Part shown: piece after piece, positions 1 through 8,872 of the stretch
How the letters are laid out: every line of letters starts with the position of its first letter
Numbering within the stretch: the first letter of the stretch is position 1
Source: Roseburia sp.
GTDB taxonomy: Bacteria > Bacillota > Clostridia > Lachnospirales > Lachnospiraceae
Assembly: GCA_023664725.1 (NCBI GenBank)
Contig: JAMPFA010000001.1
Coordinates: 531,154-595,153 of the forward strand
DNA: 64,000 nt
Reading direction: 5' to 3'
Translations under genes and position numbers: made by a program
The notes under the pieces: generated by a model
Told to the model about the DNA's origin: nothing
Database searches by the model: none
Seen by the model: the letters and a program-made list of their open reading frames with translations, nothing else

Positions 1-80
1 AGTTCACCTGCGATAAACTTAGTGTTTTCAAGGGTTAGCGGAGATTTTAATAACAAAATATAACAGCTAATGTTTTCCTT

Positions 81-112
81 AAAAATCATCAAATCACAAT
101 CGGGATTTGATG
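81..112 (-). terminator. Rho-independent terminator of the transglutaminase-like gene
   Basis: Arms CATCAAATC (87-95) and GATTTGATG (104-112) form a perfect 9-bp stem with an 8-base loop. Read leftwards the stem is followed by a run of five T (81-85). It lies directly after the stop of the leftward gene at 113. Nothing codes in positions 1-80. Confidence 0.7.
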
Positions 113-730
113 CTATTTGTTATATTCAAGTTCAGTGGGCAGATTATCCCAAAGTTCTGTTCTTGTCTTACTTTCTCTCAATTTTTCCAATACCTTTATA
201 TCAGGAGCAGGATATACGATAAAGCTGTCAACTTCTCCCATATTCGGGCGTATTGGAAAAGCAAGCTGTTCCGATTCTATTGAAAACTGTGCATTCACTC
301 CTGTTTTATTTCCTCGTGCATCAAGCCTTATCCATTTTTTTAAATCTTTAATATACACGCCATTTAGCCCATGATAAATCAGAATAGGCGCTGTTTCATC
401 ATCTAAAATTAATTTTTGATAACAAAAACCTGTTGGAACATCTTTACAGCGTAATAATGCTGCTAACAAGTGAGATTTAGCAAAACAAATTCCATGACCT
501 GCTTTTAGCGTTTCTGATGCCGCACAAGTAATAGTATCTGCGTTTATATCTGCCGAATGTGAAATATGATCTCTAACAAATTCATAAGCTTTTTTAATGA
601 AATCAAGTTCATCATCTGCCTTTTGAAATAATTTATCAGCTAACTCTATAATGGATTCGTTATCATAATCAATCACATTGTCATGCTTTAAATATTCATC
701 AACTTTATTTGAGTATAAAATTATATTCAT
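113..730 (-). CDS. Transglutaminase-like (papain-fold) domain protein
   Basis: The protein has 205 residues and no signal peptide, so it is probably cytosolic. It carries the transglutaminase-core layout: Cys82 in GHGICFAKSH, His120 in IYHGLNGV and Asp137 in WIRLDARGN, spaced as the Cys-His-Asp triad. The ATG at 730 is chosen because GGAGG lies six bases upstream; an in-frame start at 757 would overlap the preceding remnant and has no such site. It follows the Nudix remnant by 23 bases and ends at a hairpin terminator. Members of this group act as proteases, peptide N-glycanases or cross-linkers; the sequence does not say which. Domain assignment is firm, function is open. Confidence 0.75.
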   Translation of the reverse strand: MNIILYSNKVDEYLKHDNVIDYDNESIIELADKLFQKADDELDFIKKAYEFVRDHISHSADINADTITCAASETLKAGHGICFAKSHLLAALLRCKDVPTGFCYQKLILDDETAPILIYHGLNGVYIKDLKKWIRLDARGNKTGVNAQFSIESEQLAFPIRPNMGEVDSFIVYPAPDIKVLEKLRESKTRTELWDNLPTELEYNK

Positions 731-753
731 TTTTTCCTCCGTCAAATTCCGAA

Positions 754-1044
754 TCACATTTCAACAATTTCATAGCGGGGATAAAGAAAAGTTTCCTTAG
801 AAACAAAATGTACAATTCCGTCATTATCATTCAAAATATATGGTATCAGCTCCAGCGGATATACCTTTAATCCATTTTTCAGCTTTTCCAACGAAACCCA
901 GCAGAAATCCAAATCAATTCTCTCATGATCCAAATCATCATTCCCCGGTTTCTGTAATAATATTTTATGGTTTCTTATGAGCAATCCCCCAACTCGGTAT
1001 GAAAATATAAATTCCTCCGTCTGAAAAAGAATATCCCTGTCCAT
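754..1044 (-). pseudogene. Nudix hydrolase with the Nudix box deleted
   Basis: The N-terminal part (TEEFIFSYRVGGLLIRN, then KILLQKPGNDD) matches the first strands of a Nudix hydrolase, and the C-terminal part (DHERIDLDFCWVSLEKLK, then KVYPLELIPYIL) matches its end. The segment that should lie between them, with the GX5EX7REUXEEXGU box that binds metal and carries catalysis, is absent: the two parts join directly at GNDD-LDHE without a frame change. The product is about 96 residues, against about 160-170 usual for the family. The repeat GATTTGGAT occurs at and just after the joint, which would suit a deletion by slipped mispairing. The start at 1044 follows a G-rich stretch; further ATGs lie upstream. 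The reading frame is open, but a Nudix reaction is not expected. Confidence 0.65.
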
Positions 1045-1135
1045 ATCTGCCCCCCCCCTCATCATTTCCCTTAGATATATTTAATTCCATTTTGATTCTC
1101 TCATACTGATTGAATTGGTCCATCCCAGATTCCCC

Positions 1136-1473
1136 CTATTTTTCATAAAAAACCAGACACTGGCCATCCTCGCAATACGCCGCTAACCTGTCAAACTGCG
1201 GCGTGACAATATAAAAATCCTCCAGCAGTCCATCCACCTCATTTAACACCTCAATAATACTGTCTATATACCCTTCATAAACCCATCCCTGGGATACTTC
1301 CCATAATCTACAAATGCATAATAAAATTCATGTATCACTTTTTGGTATTGGGTTTTTGAATATTCATAAAAGGATTTTCTGTCAATTAATTTTTCCTTTA
1401 CGACCTCTTCTATCTCCATGCGAATCCAGTCATCCACCGGCTTATCTTTTAACGTTTCCCTCCAAGGTTCCAT
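1136..1473 (-). pseudogene. Small unknown protein, frameshifted near 1275
   Basis: Translation starts at ATG 1473 behind GAGGTGGGG and runs 69 codons to a stop at 1264 (ending KYPRDGFMKGI). Shifting frame at the GGG run near 1275 restores a protein-like continuation (VYEGYIDSIIEVLNEV, later QFDRLAAYCEDGQCLVFYEK) that ends at TAG 1136-1138. The repaired protein would be about 112 residues, acidic and soluble. I do not recognise the family. Its size, its charge and its setting among other small accessory genes would fit an immunity or antitoxin-like protein, but that is only a guess. One base lost from a G run would explain the break; a sequencing error there would look the same. Confidence 0.6.
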
Positions 1474-1519
1474 TTCCCCACCTCACAAAAAACGAATCAT
1501 TGTTTAAATCAAAACCTGT

Positions 1520-1840
1520 TTACTCTCTATACTTATTTTCAATCCTGATATAGGCAATCATCATTGCAATCACCAGGACAATTACCCCAGGTACCATGAA
1601 AAGAAAGACAGGCGAATTTTGCCGGAAAAACAAAACCTGCAGGCTGAGGATTTCAAAGATTACTGCGGACACAAGCCATAATGTAGATACGGCACGGTTA
1701 TACCGCATCACATCTTTCACCCTGGGGGGTTTTACAAAGGTAAAAAAGCCCACCGTCTCCTGGGATTTCCGGCAGGAAATTCCGATGGCCAAAAAGATAA
1801 CCGTAACCATGCTGCATATGATAAATCCAATGATTCCCAT
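1520..1840 (-). CDS. Small integral membrane protein, unknown function
   Basis: The protein has 106 residues with three likely membrane helices: residues 2-22, about 53-72 and about 79-100. A basic loop (SCRKSQETVG, later KPPRVKDVMRYNRAVS) lies between helices 1 and 2, and a charged tail closes the protein. The ATG at 1840 follows GGAGGG at a good distance. It resembles small membrane proteins found singly in Firmicutes, but I cannot name the family. It sits 46 bases upstream of the frameshifted gene in the same direction and may share its transcript. Confidence 0.6.
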   Translation of the reverse strand: MGIIGFIICSMVTVIFLAIGISCRKSQETVGFFTFVKPPRVKDVMRYNRAVSTLWLVSAVIFEILSLQVLFFRQNSPVFLFMVPGVIVLVIAMMIAYIRIENKYRE

Positions 1841-1927
1841 TTTCTATGCCCTCCTCGTTTATCAACTCATACTCATCGTCCATCCACTACACTTCCCCGC
1901 CAAACCATCCTGCGATATCCCGCACCG

Positions 1928-2386
1928 CTATTCCCCTCCCAAAAGCCTATCCAGCTCCCCATTTAATTTCGCCTTCAATTCTTCCAGTTCTTCACCGGAA
2001 GGCGCATATTTTTTATCCGTCAGTTCCTTCCCAAGCTGCCACACCGGCCCCGGAAGTGGGGTGTCCCCCTCCCTTCTGGGATGTATGTGCCAATGCATGT
2101 GCATTCCACGCCCAACCCCCAGCAGGGAATAGTTTAATTTGTCGGGCAAACATGCATGGTACACCGCCTCAGATACCACCGCCATCTCGTGAAGAAACTC
2201 GTCCCGAAAATCCGGCTCCAATTCATGGAGCTCATAGGCGTGCCGCTTGCAGAGAAACAAGCTGTAACCTTTTATCCTCTGGGAGTCGCCTATCACCACA
2301 TATCCGGTATGTAATTCTCGGACGAAATACGGGTTTTTGTTTGCTTTTATCTGTGCGATTCTCTCGCAGATTAAACAGTTGTCCAT
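1928..2386 (-). CDS. HIT family (histidine triad) protein
   Basis: The 152-residue protein starts with MDNCLICERI, the cysteine pair common at the N-terminus of HIT proteins, and carries the triad-type stretch MHMHWHIHPRREGD near residue 110. HIT proteins are nucleotide hydrolases or transferases (AMP-lysine, Ap4A and related substrates) in the cytosol. The ATG at 2386 follows AGGAG. It is monocistronic by position, next to a divergently transcribed RhuM-Fic gene. The family is clear, the substrate is not. Confidence 0.85.
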   Translation of the reverse strand: MDNCLICERIAQIKANKNPYFVRELHTGYVVIGDSQRIKGYSLFLCKRHAYELHELEPDFRDEFLHEMAVVSEAVYHACLPDKLNYSLLGVGRGMHMHWHIHPRREGDTPLPGPVWQLGKELTDKKYAPSGEELEELKAKLNGELDRLLGGE

Positions 2387-2502
2387 GCTTTGTTTCTCCT
2401 ATCGCAAAATTTGATAGAATTGGTTCCGCAATCCTCGTTTTACTAAATATAATTTTACCACAATACCACTCATATTACTATCAAATATTTCTCAAATCTT
2501 TA

Positions 2503-2531
2503 TTGATATCAGAACGTTTGTTTTGTATAAT
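2503..2531 (+). promoter_or_regulatory. Sigma-A promoter of the RhuM-Fic gene
   Basis: TTGATA (2503-2508), a 17-base spacer and TATAAT (2526-2531) form a near-consensus housekeeping promoter. It lies about 110 bases upstream of the ATG at 2640, in the 253-base gap between the HIT gene and the Fic gene, and points right. Confidence 0.75.
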
Positions 2532-2639
2532 ATTTGTATGATGATAATCTGCATCAAAGGCAACTTTTGTAAAAAGCAATATAAAAAACCGTATCATGTA
2601 TACAAGCACAGGGGAAAAACAAAAAGGAGAATCACAGTA

Positions 2640-3488
2640 ATGGATAAGAATAATAAAATTGTACTATTTACAGATAACGGAATTACATTAGAAGTTCCCA
2701 TTACTCCCGAAAAAGAAACCGTCTGGCTTACCCAAGACCAAATGAGCGTGTTGTTTGATACAGCACGTTCCTCCATAGCATATCACATTGGAAACATTTT
2801 CAGGGAAGGTGAATTAGAAAAGGATACTTCTGTCGAAATTTTCGACGGAAATATCAGTAAAGCCTCCAGACCGCCTCAATATTATAATCTTGACGTAATT
2901 ATTTCTGTTGGTTACCGGGTGAAATCAAGACGAGGGGTTGCGTTCCGCAAGTGGGCAAACTCTGTTTTAAAACAATACATTTTACAGGGATATGCCGTCA
3001 ATAATAATCGCATCAATCAGCTTGGCGAGGTGATACGCATTATGAAACGTACCGAAAATTCATTGGACAGCAGACAGGTTCTCTCGGTAATCGAAAAATA
3101 CAATACTGCATTAGAATTACTGGATTCCTACGACCATCAAAATATGAAACGTCCAAACGGCAGTCAGGCGACTTATGTTTTATCATACAAAGAATGCCGG
3201 GAAGTGATAGCAAATATGCGTTTTGGAAATGAATCGGAGTTGTTTGGAAAAGCCGCCAATCTTCTATATTTTGTAACCAAAAATCACAGTTTTTATGACG
3301 GCAACAAACGCATTGCCGCTGCCATGTTTCTATATTTTCTAGATAAAAATAATGTACTCTTTTACGGAGAGGAAAAACTCATTGACGACCATACGTTAGT
3401 GGCTCTTACTATTATGATAGCGGAATCCAGGCCGGAAGAAAAAGAAATGATGATTAGTGTAATTATGAATTGTATACAATCAGAATAA
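2640..3488 (+). CDS. RhuM-type protein with C-terminal Fic/Doc domain
   Basis: The protein has 282 residues. Residues 1-110 match the virulence RhuM family (start IVLFTDNGITLEVPITPE; VWLTQDQMSVLFDTARSSI; later NLDVIISVGYRVKSRRGVAF), a DNA-binding-like module. The C-terminal part is a Fic domain with the active-site loop HSFYDGNKRIAA; its His is residue 216. The loop differs from the AMPylator consensus HxFx(D/E)GNGR by a Lys in the second-last position, as in Doc-like enzymes. The ATG at 2640 is chosen because AAGGAG precedes it; the open frame continues upstream to 2523 without such a site. No antitoxin gene lies next to it. Fic enzymes transfer AMP or phosphate to proteins; the target here is unknown. 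Confidence 0.8.
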   Translation: MDKNNKIVLFTDNGITLEVPITPEKETVWLTQDQMSVLFDTARSSIAYHIGNIFREGELEKDTSVEIFDGNISKASRPPQYYNLDVIISVGYRVKSRRGVAFRKWANSVLKQYILQGYAVNNNRINQLGEVIRIMKRTENSLDSRQVLSVIEKYNTALELLDSYDHQNMKRPNGSQATYVLSYKECREVIANMRFGNESELFGKAANLLYFVTKNHSFYDGNKRIAAAMFLYFLDKNNVLFYGEEKLIDDHTLVALTIMIAESRPEEKEMMISVIMNCIQSE

Positions 3489-3528
3489 AAGACAGGCCAC
3501 CGATCATCCATGCGCCCAGCCCGCTGGC

Positions 3529-4428
3529 TCAACCCTCCTTTTGGGATAACTGATATACAGATTCCAGGAAACCGTAAGCCGCCTTCCCCTCTTTTTCATT
3601 GTATTCCCATCCCAGTTTCTCCCCCACAAATTGCGCCACCTCTCTAAACAACTCGCACATGCAAAAAACAGCTTTCCATGCATGGCCAACATTCCCGTCA
3701 AAATACGTTGACAAAAACATCTGCCATTCCCCCTCGGGGAACCACCGATACAGGTATTTGGATGATTTTCCGGCGCTTACCGACCATCCTGTCAAAATGC
3801 CTGCTTTCCAGTCCAGCATGGTAATCAGGCAGGGCCTTACCACATCATTTGCCATGTCCTGCACGTAAGGGATTTCCCTGCGCCATAGACCCTTTGCTAT
3901 ATTATTGGTACACCACCAAAATTCATTGCAGACCGCCAGATATTGTTCTTTTGCAGGCTTTTTTACCCAGTACTGGCGGTCTGTTGCATCTTCTATCTCA
4001 GGCAGTATATGTTCTTTGTCCAGTAAAATCCTGCAAAGCTTATCCTCCCAAATATGGTTTCGTGCGTAACTTACAGACTGCAGCGTTAAGTCCATCCGAA
4101 CCCCGTCCGCAAACTGCATGAGATAACCATAGGAATTTTTCCGATCGCTGGGATAATTGGGATTTTCATCCGGGTACTGCATATAAAGGATTTCCCCGAA
4201 AATCCCAACCCAGCCCCTGTCCTCTATAAAGCTTTGGGTATCCTCCACCACATACACAATATCATAATCCTGAAACATATCCTTTGGGGCATTTTTGTTT
4301 GTCCTGGAACCATTCATATAAACGGCTTTGATTCTGGCATCCTTTTTTGCCGTCTCCAAAATCAGGTGATACATTTCATGTTCCGTTCTCATATCTCCGA
4401 AAATGCCCCCTCTCTTTTTGCCATTCAC
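3529..4428 (-). CDS. ANT(6)-type aminoglycoside 6-adenylyltransferase
   Basis: The protein matches the AadE/AadK family of streptomycin 6-adenylyltransferases along its whole length of about 290 residues. The nucleotidyltransferase signature is present: AVYMNGSRTNKNAP followed by DYDIVYVV with the metal-binding Asp pair, then GVRMDLTL with the third acid. The open frame begins at GTG 4428, which overlaps the GH3 stop (GTGA). Relatives begin at MRTEHEM, here 4392, where GGAG sits very close to the ATG, so the true start may be either. The gene is the last of the leftward GH31-GH3 cluster. Base composition resembles its neighbours and no mobile element flanks it, so it looks like an intrinsic gene. 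Whether it confers streptomycin resistance cannot be told from sequence. Confidence 0.8.
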   Translation of the reverse strand: MNGKKRGGIFGDMRTEHEMYHLILETAKKDARIKAVYMNGSRTNKNAPKDMFQDYDIVYVVEDTQSFIEDRGWVGIFGEILYMQYPDENPNYPSDRKNSYGYLMQFADGVRMDLTLQSVSYARNHIWEDKLCRILLDKEHILPEIEDATDRQYWVKKPAKEQYLAVCNEFWWCTNNIAKGLWRREIPYVQDMANDVVRPCLITMLDWKAGILTGWSVSAGKSSKYLYRWFPEGEWQMFLSTYFDGNVGHAWKAVFCMCELFREVAQFVGEKLGWEYNEKEGKAAYGFLESVYQLSQKEG

Positions 4429-6464
4429 CCCCGCAGCCTCACATCCAAAAGCGACCCTCCCACCACATAGGGTCCACTCCCCTCAACCGCAATCTCCACC
4501 CGCTTTTCCTCCCCCGGATTTAGGAATACTTTCCCAAACCCTTTCAGCTCCTTTATTGTATCGTCCCCATCTTTGGTAAGCTGATAGGCCTGCACTGTCT
4601 CACTCCCGGCCATCTCTCCGGTGTTCTTCACATAACAGCTCACCTTCCCGTGGGAAACTGCAAGATCCCGGTATTCAAAGCTGGTATAGCTAAGCCCATA
4701 CCCAAAGGGAAACAATGCCTCCACATGGTATTTCTCATGGTAGCGGTACCCCACGTATTTCCCCTCGCTGTACTTCACGGTTTTGCCCCCGGGGAACTCC
4801 CCCAGGGCGTGGGCGGAGCAGTCCATATGGTTTTTGTAAAAGGTCTCCGGCAGTTTCCCGGAGGGGTTTACCTCCCCAAACAACACTTCCGCCAGGGCGT
4901 TGCCCCCCTCCATCCCTGCGTAGTAGCTCCACACAAGGCTGTGGGCGTGTTTCTCCCAAGCAGTCATATCCACCGGGCTGCCCGCTATCATCACCACAAT
5001 CATATCCGGCCGCCTGGAAAAAAGCTCCCCGATAAGCTCGTCCTGCCCGTAGGGCAGCCCCATATCCGCCCTGTCGTTCCCCTCAGAGTCGTGGTCATGG
5101 TTTAAGCCCCCCACAAAGAGGACGGCGTCATAGCTGATATCCTCCGCCAGTTTTAACGCCTGCTCCTTTAAGGCTTTTCGTTTTTTCTGCAATGCCAGGC
5201 TTACCGCCTGTTCTTCCTTGTCGGTGGCTCCCCCGCCGTTTTCCAGGCTTGCCTCCTGCCAGTTCTGCTCCGATTCCTCCCTTTTTTCCTCCCGGCAGTA
5301 GCCCGGCGCATAGTCCACCCTCACGTTCCCTCCCAGGCAGGTTTTGATGCCCATAAGGGGGGAAATCTCGTACAACGCCTTGATTTCTGCGCTACCCCCG
5401 CCGTTGGAGTGGATGCACTGGGCATTTTCCCCGATCAGCAGGATTCTCTTCATGTTTTCCCGTTTCAGGGGGAGGAGGTTCCTCTCGTTTTTCAAAAGGA
5501 CGATGGATTCCCGGGCTGCACGGTGCGCCGCCTCACGGTGCCCAGGGGTATTGTAGGAGCCGGTTTTCCGCTTGCCATCAAGCATGTGCAGACGCTCCAT
5601 CAGCCGCAGGATGCGGCGGATTTTTTCATCAATCACGCTCTCCGGGATTTCCCCTGCCTGCACCTTTTTAAGCAGGGGATTTGCCATATGGTAGTCGTCA
5701 AAATCGTAGGTGACGGACATTTCAATGTCAAGCTGGGAGTTGGCCGCCCGCTCCGTGTCGTGGACGCCCCCCCAGTCGGAAACCACCACCCCGTCATACT
5801 GCCATTCCTCCCGGAGTATTTTTTTCAGCAGGAAATCGCTCTGGCAGCAGTGCTCCCCGTAGAGCATGTTATAAGCCCCCATAATGGTGTGGGAGCCGGC
5901 TTTTTTTACGGCGTCGTGAAAGGCGGGGAGGTAGATTTCCCGAAGGGCCTCCTCCTCAATCTCCACCTCCACATTCAGCCGTTGCGTCTCCTGGTTGTTG
6001 GCCGCAAAATGCTTGACGCAGGCCGCCACGTCCCACTCCTGCACCCCCCTGATATAGGGAACCGCCATCTCCTTTGTAAGGTAAGGGTCCTCGCTGAAAT
6101 ACTCAAAATTCCTGCCACATAAGGGGCTCCGCTTAATGTTTACCCCGGGGGCGAGTATCACGTCCTTGCCCCGGCCCCTGGCCTCCTCCCCTAAGACGCT
6201 CCCTGTGTCAAAGGCCAGCTCCCTATTCCAGGTAGATGCCAATGCGCTGTTGCAGGGAAGGTAGGTCACATAGTCGTCGCTGAGCCCTATGGTTTTCCAG
6301 TTGTCCGGCTCAAACTCGTTTCGCACCCCCATAGGCCCGTCGGACATCCGAAGGGGCGGTATGCCAAGCCTCTCCACCCCTGCCGTGGCAAACAATTCCG
6401 CCCCGTGGATCATGCCGATTTTTTCCTCCAGGGTCAGCTCTTCTACGATTTTTTCTATCTCCAT
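4425..6464 (-). CDS. GH3 family beta-glucosidase
   Basis: The protein has 679 residues. An N-terminal (beta/alpha)8 domain carries the nucleophile Asp230 in VVVSDWGGVHD and the substrate-binding stretch CVKHFAANNQE. A second alpha/beta domain (LLIGENAQ, later ALAEVLFGEVNPSGKLPETF) and a C-terminal fibronectin-III-like domain (ETVQAYQL, KELKGFGKV) follow, the usual order for bacterial GH3 beta-glucosidases. No signal peptide is present, so it works on imported oligosaccharides. ATG 6464 follows GGAGGAG; an upstream in-frame start lacks a site. It lies 36 bases behind GH31 and overlaps the next gene by four bases. In the locus it would remove backbone glucose. Beta-xylosidase activity is possible within the family. 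Confidence 0.85.
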   Translation of the reverse strand: MEIEKIVEELTLEEKIGMIHGAELFATAGVERLGIPPLRMSDGPMGVRNEFEPDNWKTIGLSDDYVTYLPCNSALASTWNRELAFDTGSVLGEEARGRGKDVILAPGVNIKRSPLCGRNFEYFSEDPYLTKEMAVPYIRGVQEWDVAACVKHFAANNQETQRLNVEVEIEEEALREIYLPAFHDAVKKAGSHTIMGAYNMLYGEHCCQSDFLLKKILREEWQYDGVVVSDWGGVHDTERAANSQLDIEMSVTYDFDDYHMANPLLKKVQAGEIPESVIDEKIRRILRLMERLHMLDGKRKTGSYNTPGHREAAHRAARESIVLLKNERNLLPLKRENMKRILLIGENAQCIHSNGGGSAEIKALYEISPLMGIKTCLGGNVRVDYAPGYCREEKREESEQNWQEASLENGGGATDKEEQAVSLALQKKRKALKEQALKLAEDISYDAVLFVGGLNHDHDSEGNDRADMGLPYGQDELIGELFSRRPDMIVVMIAGSPVDMTAWEKHAHSLVWSYYAGMEGGNALAEVLFGEVNPSGKLPETFYKNHMDCSAHALGEFPGGKTVKYSEGKYVGYRYHEKYHVEALFPFGYGLSYTSFEYRDLAVSHGKVSCYVKNTGEMAGSETVQAYQLTKDGDDTIKELKGFGKVFLNPGEEKRVEIAVEGSGPYVVGGSLLDVRLRG

Positions 6465-6500
6465 CGGTATCTCCTCCCTCAAAAAAACTCTGCCAGACAT

Positions 6501-8837
6501 TTATGCCAGGTGGCAGACAAGCTCCGCCTTTGCGTTTTCCACTGTCACAATGCTGTCTTTTCCCTGGACGGTAAGGTTTCCTCCCGTAACTGCTTTCAAA
6601 TTGACATTCACAAAACGGATGGTATAGGGATTGTCTGATTTTGTCTTGCAGATCAGGGTATTGTCATCAAAATTTTTCACAACAGACAGTTCCAAAATTG
6701 CTTTTTCGCCCTCATACACCACTGTGGATGCCTGGTCTGTTACCTGGTAAACACGAAGTTCCAGCCCTTCGGCATAGGAATCCGTAGCGCGTTTTATGGT
6801 TGTGTTGACAGGGATAATACTGTTTTGCCTCACCAAAAGCGGAATGGACTGGTAATCATGGTGTTCTTCTTTCCACACATTTCCCGACACTTTTTTCCCT
6901 GTCAGGTAATTTGTCCAGCTTCCTTTTGGAAGGTAGTAAGACGCCTGGCCTTTTTCATTAAATATAGGCGCAACCAAAAGATTTTCTCCCAGCATATACT
7001 GGCGGTCAAGCCAGGCGCAGACCGGGTCTTTCTCATATTCCAGTACCATACTGCGCATCATGGGTACACCTGTCTTTGAAGTAACTACCGCACTGCTGTA
7101 AAGATAAGGCAGAAGGGCAAGTTTTAATTTGGTAAAGAACTGCACCACATCCACTGCCTCGTCATCGTAAGCCCAGGGCACCCGGTAGGAGCTGCTTCCA
7201 TGGAATCTGCTGTGGGTGGACAAAAGCCCAAAGGCCGCCCAGCGTTTGTACACATCCGCCGTGGATGTCGCCTCAAAACCACCGATATCGTGGCTCCAGT
7301 AGCCAAAGCCGGACATGGTAAGGGACAATCCCCCTCTTATGCTTTCCGACATTGCCTCATAGTTGGACCAGCAGTCCCCGCCCCAGTGTACCGGGAATTT
7401 CTGTCCCCCAGCGGTGGCGGAACGGGCGAAAAGCACAGCCTCCCCTTTTCCTCTTTTTCTCTCTAACAGTTCATACACGGTTTTATTATAGAGATAGGTA
7501 TAGAAATTATGCATTTTCATGGGATCGGAACCGTCAAAATACACCACGTCCTCTGTGGGAATCCTCTCCCCGAAATCCGTCTTAAAACAGTCTACCCCCA
7601 TATCCAAAAGGACTTCCAGTTTATCCTGGAACCACTTGCAGGCATCAGGATTGGTAAAGTCCACCAGAGCCATTCCCGGCTGCCACATATCCCACTGCCA
7701 CACGTCCCCGTTGGTCCGTTTCACAAAATATCCCTTTTCCATTCCTTCCATAAAAATGTCGGACTCCTGGCCTATGTAAGAGTTAATCCACACGCAGATT
7801 TTTAACCCTTTCTCCTTAATCCTCTTTAACATGCCCCTGGGGTCTGGAAATACCCGGCTGTCCCAGACAAAGTCACTCCAGTGGAATTCTTTCATCCAGA
7901 AGCAGTCGAAATGGAATACCTGTAAGGGAATCCCCCGCTCTTCCATGCCGTCGATAAAGCTCATCACCGTTTCCTCGTCATAATTTGTGGTAAAGGAAGT
8001 GGAGAGCCAGAGCCCGAAGGTCCACTGAGGCGGAAGGGAGGGTTTTCCTGTCAAGTCTGTATAACGCATTAAAACTTCCTTCATGGAAGGCCCGTTGATC
8101 AGGAAATAGTCAAGGCATTCCCCTGGGACGGAAAACTGCACCTTGGAGACATGCTCTGTCCCCACCTCAAAGGAAACCCTCTCCGGATGGTTGACAAACA
8201 CACCGTATCCCTTGTTCGTGATATAGAAGGGAATATTTTTGTAAGACTGGAAGGTGCTGGTGCCCCCGTCCTCGTTCCAGATGTCTACACTCTGGCCATT
8301 TTTGGTAAAGGCAGAAAACCGCTCTCCCATACCGTAAACCATCTCTCCAACAGAAAGGGAAAGCTCCTGACGCACATAGGCATCCCCGCCTTTGTCGTAG
8401 GCAAGTCCCTTCCAGTCCGTTTTCATATATCCCAAATCTCTGCCGCTGCTCTTTGTGACCACTTCTTTGTCACGAAGATATGTCATGGAAAAGTCTTCTT
8501 TGGTGATGACCAGGGAAAGGCTTCCTGATTTAATACAAATCTCACTTTCATTTTCCGCCACATCCAAAATTTCCTCTCCCATGGAAAGTTCAAATTCCGG
8601 GGATTTTTTAGAAACCCCTGCATAGTGGTACGTCCTTACCCGAAGGACTTCCGGAGCCGGAGAAGTAATCTCCAGTGTCAGGTTAATCCCCCCCAGGGTA
8701 TCCCCTCTGTGGGAAATCCGTGCAGTAGGGGCAAGTACTGTCACTTTTTTCTCCTCCCGCTTTATAAAATACGCCTGTTTTGGGGCAAAACACTCACAGC
8801 CCTCTTTTTGCAGCCAGCATCCATTTCCAAATATCAT
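6501..8837 (-). CDS. yicI: GH31 alpha-xylosidase (YicI type)
   Basis: The protein has 778 residues, close to the length of E. coli YicI. The nucleophile is Asp421 in CFKTDFGERIPTEDV and the acid/base is Asp488 in HWGGDCWSNYEAM. The GERIP continuation, followed by YFDGSDPMKMHN, is characteristic of alpha-xylosidases rather than alpha-glucosidases of GH31. No signal peptide is seen. The ATG at 8837 follows GGAGG. It would release the non-reducing terminal alpha-1,6-xylose from xyloglucan oligosaccharides or isoprimeverose. It heads the leftward GH31-GH3-ANT(6) cluster. A TATAAT on its strand (8873-8878) has no good -35 element, which suggests activator control, probably by the YesN-type regulator read from the divergent gene. 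Confidence 0.85.
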   Translation of the reverse strand: MIFGNGCWLQKEGCECFAPKQAYFIKREEKKVTVLAPTARISHRGDTLGGINLTLEITSPAPEVLRVRTYHYAGVSKKSPEFELSMGEEILDVAENESEICIKSGSLSLVITKEDFSMTYLRDKEVVTKSSGRDLGYMKTDWKGLAYDKGGDAYVRQELSLSVGEMVYGMGERFSAFTKNGQSVDIWNEDGGTSTFQSYKNIPFYITNKGYGVFVNHPERVSFEVGTEHVSKVQFSVPGECLDYFLINGPSMKEVLMRYTDLTGKPSLPPQWTFGLWLSTSFTTNYDEETVMSFIDGMEERGIPLQVFHFDCFWMKEFHWSDFVWDSRVFPDPRGMLKRIKEKGLKICVWINSYIGQESDIFMEGMEKGYFVKRTNGDVWQWDMWQPGMALVDFTNPDACKWFQDKLEVLLDMGVDCFKTDFGERIPTEDVVYFDGSDPMKMHNFYTYLYNKTVYELLERKRGKGEAVLFARSATAGGQKFPVHWGGDCWSNYEAMSESIRGGLSLTMSGFGYWSHDIGGFEATSTADVYKRWAAFGLLSTHSRFHGSSSYRVPWAYDDEAVDVVQFFTKLKLALLPYLYSSAVVTSKTGVPMMRSMVLEYEKDPVCAWLDRQYMLGENLLVAPIFNEKGQASYYLPKGSWTNYLTGKKVSGNVWKEEHHDYQSIPLLVRQNSIIPVNTTIKRATDSYAEGLELRVYQVTDQASTVVYEGEKAILELSVVKNFDDNTLICKTKSDNPYTIRFVNVNLKAVTGGNLTVQGKDSIVTVENAKAELVCHLA

Positions 8838-8872
8838 TGCTATACCTCCATCAACTGTTTTCTTTTAAGACC

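Noticed and set aside
3529..4428. Recently acquired mobile resistance gene
   Set aside because: No transposase, integron or repeat flanks it, composition equals that of its neighbours, and it overlaps the GH3 gene as an old operon member would.
5409..6122. Plus-strand open frame of 237 codons inside the GH3 gene
   Set aside because: Antisense to the GH3 catalytic domain with all its motifs; no start site signal.
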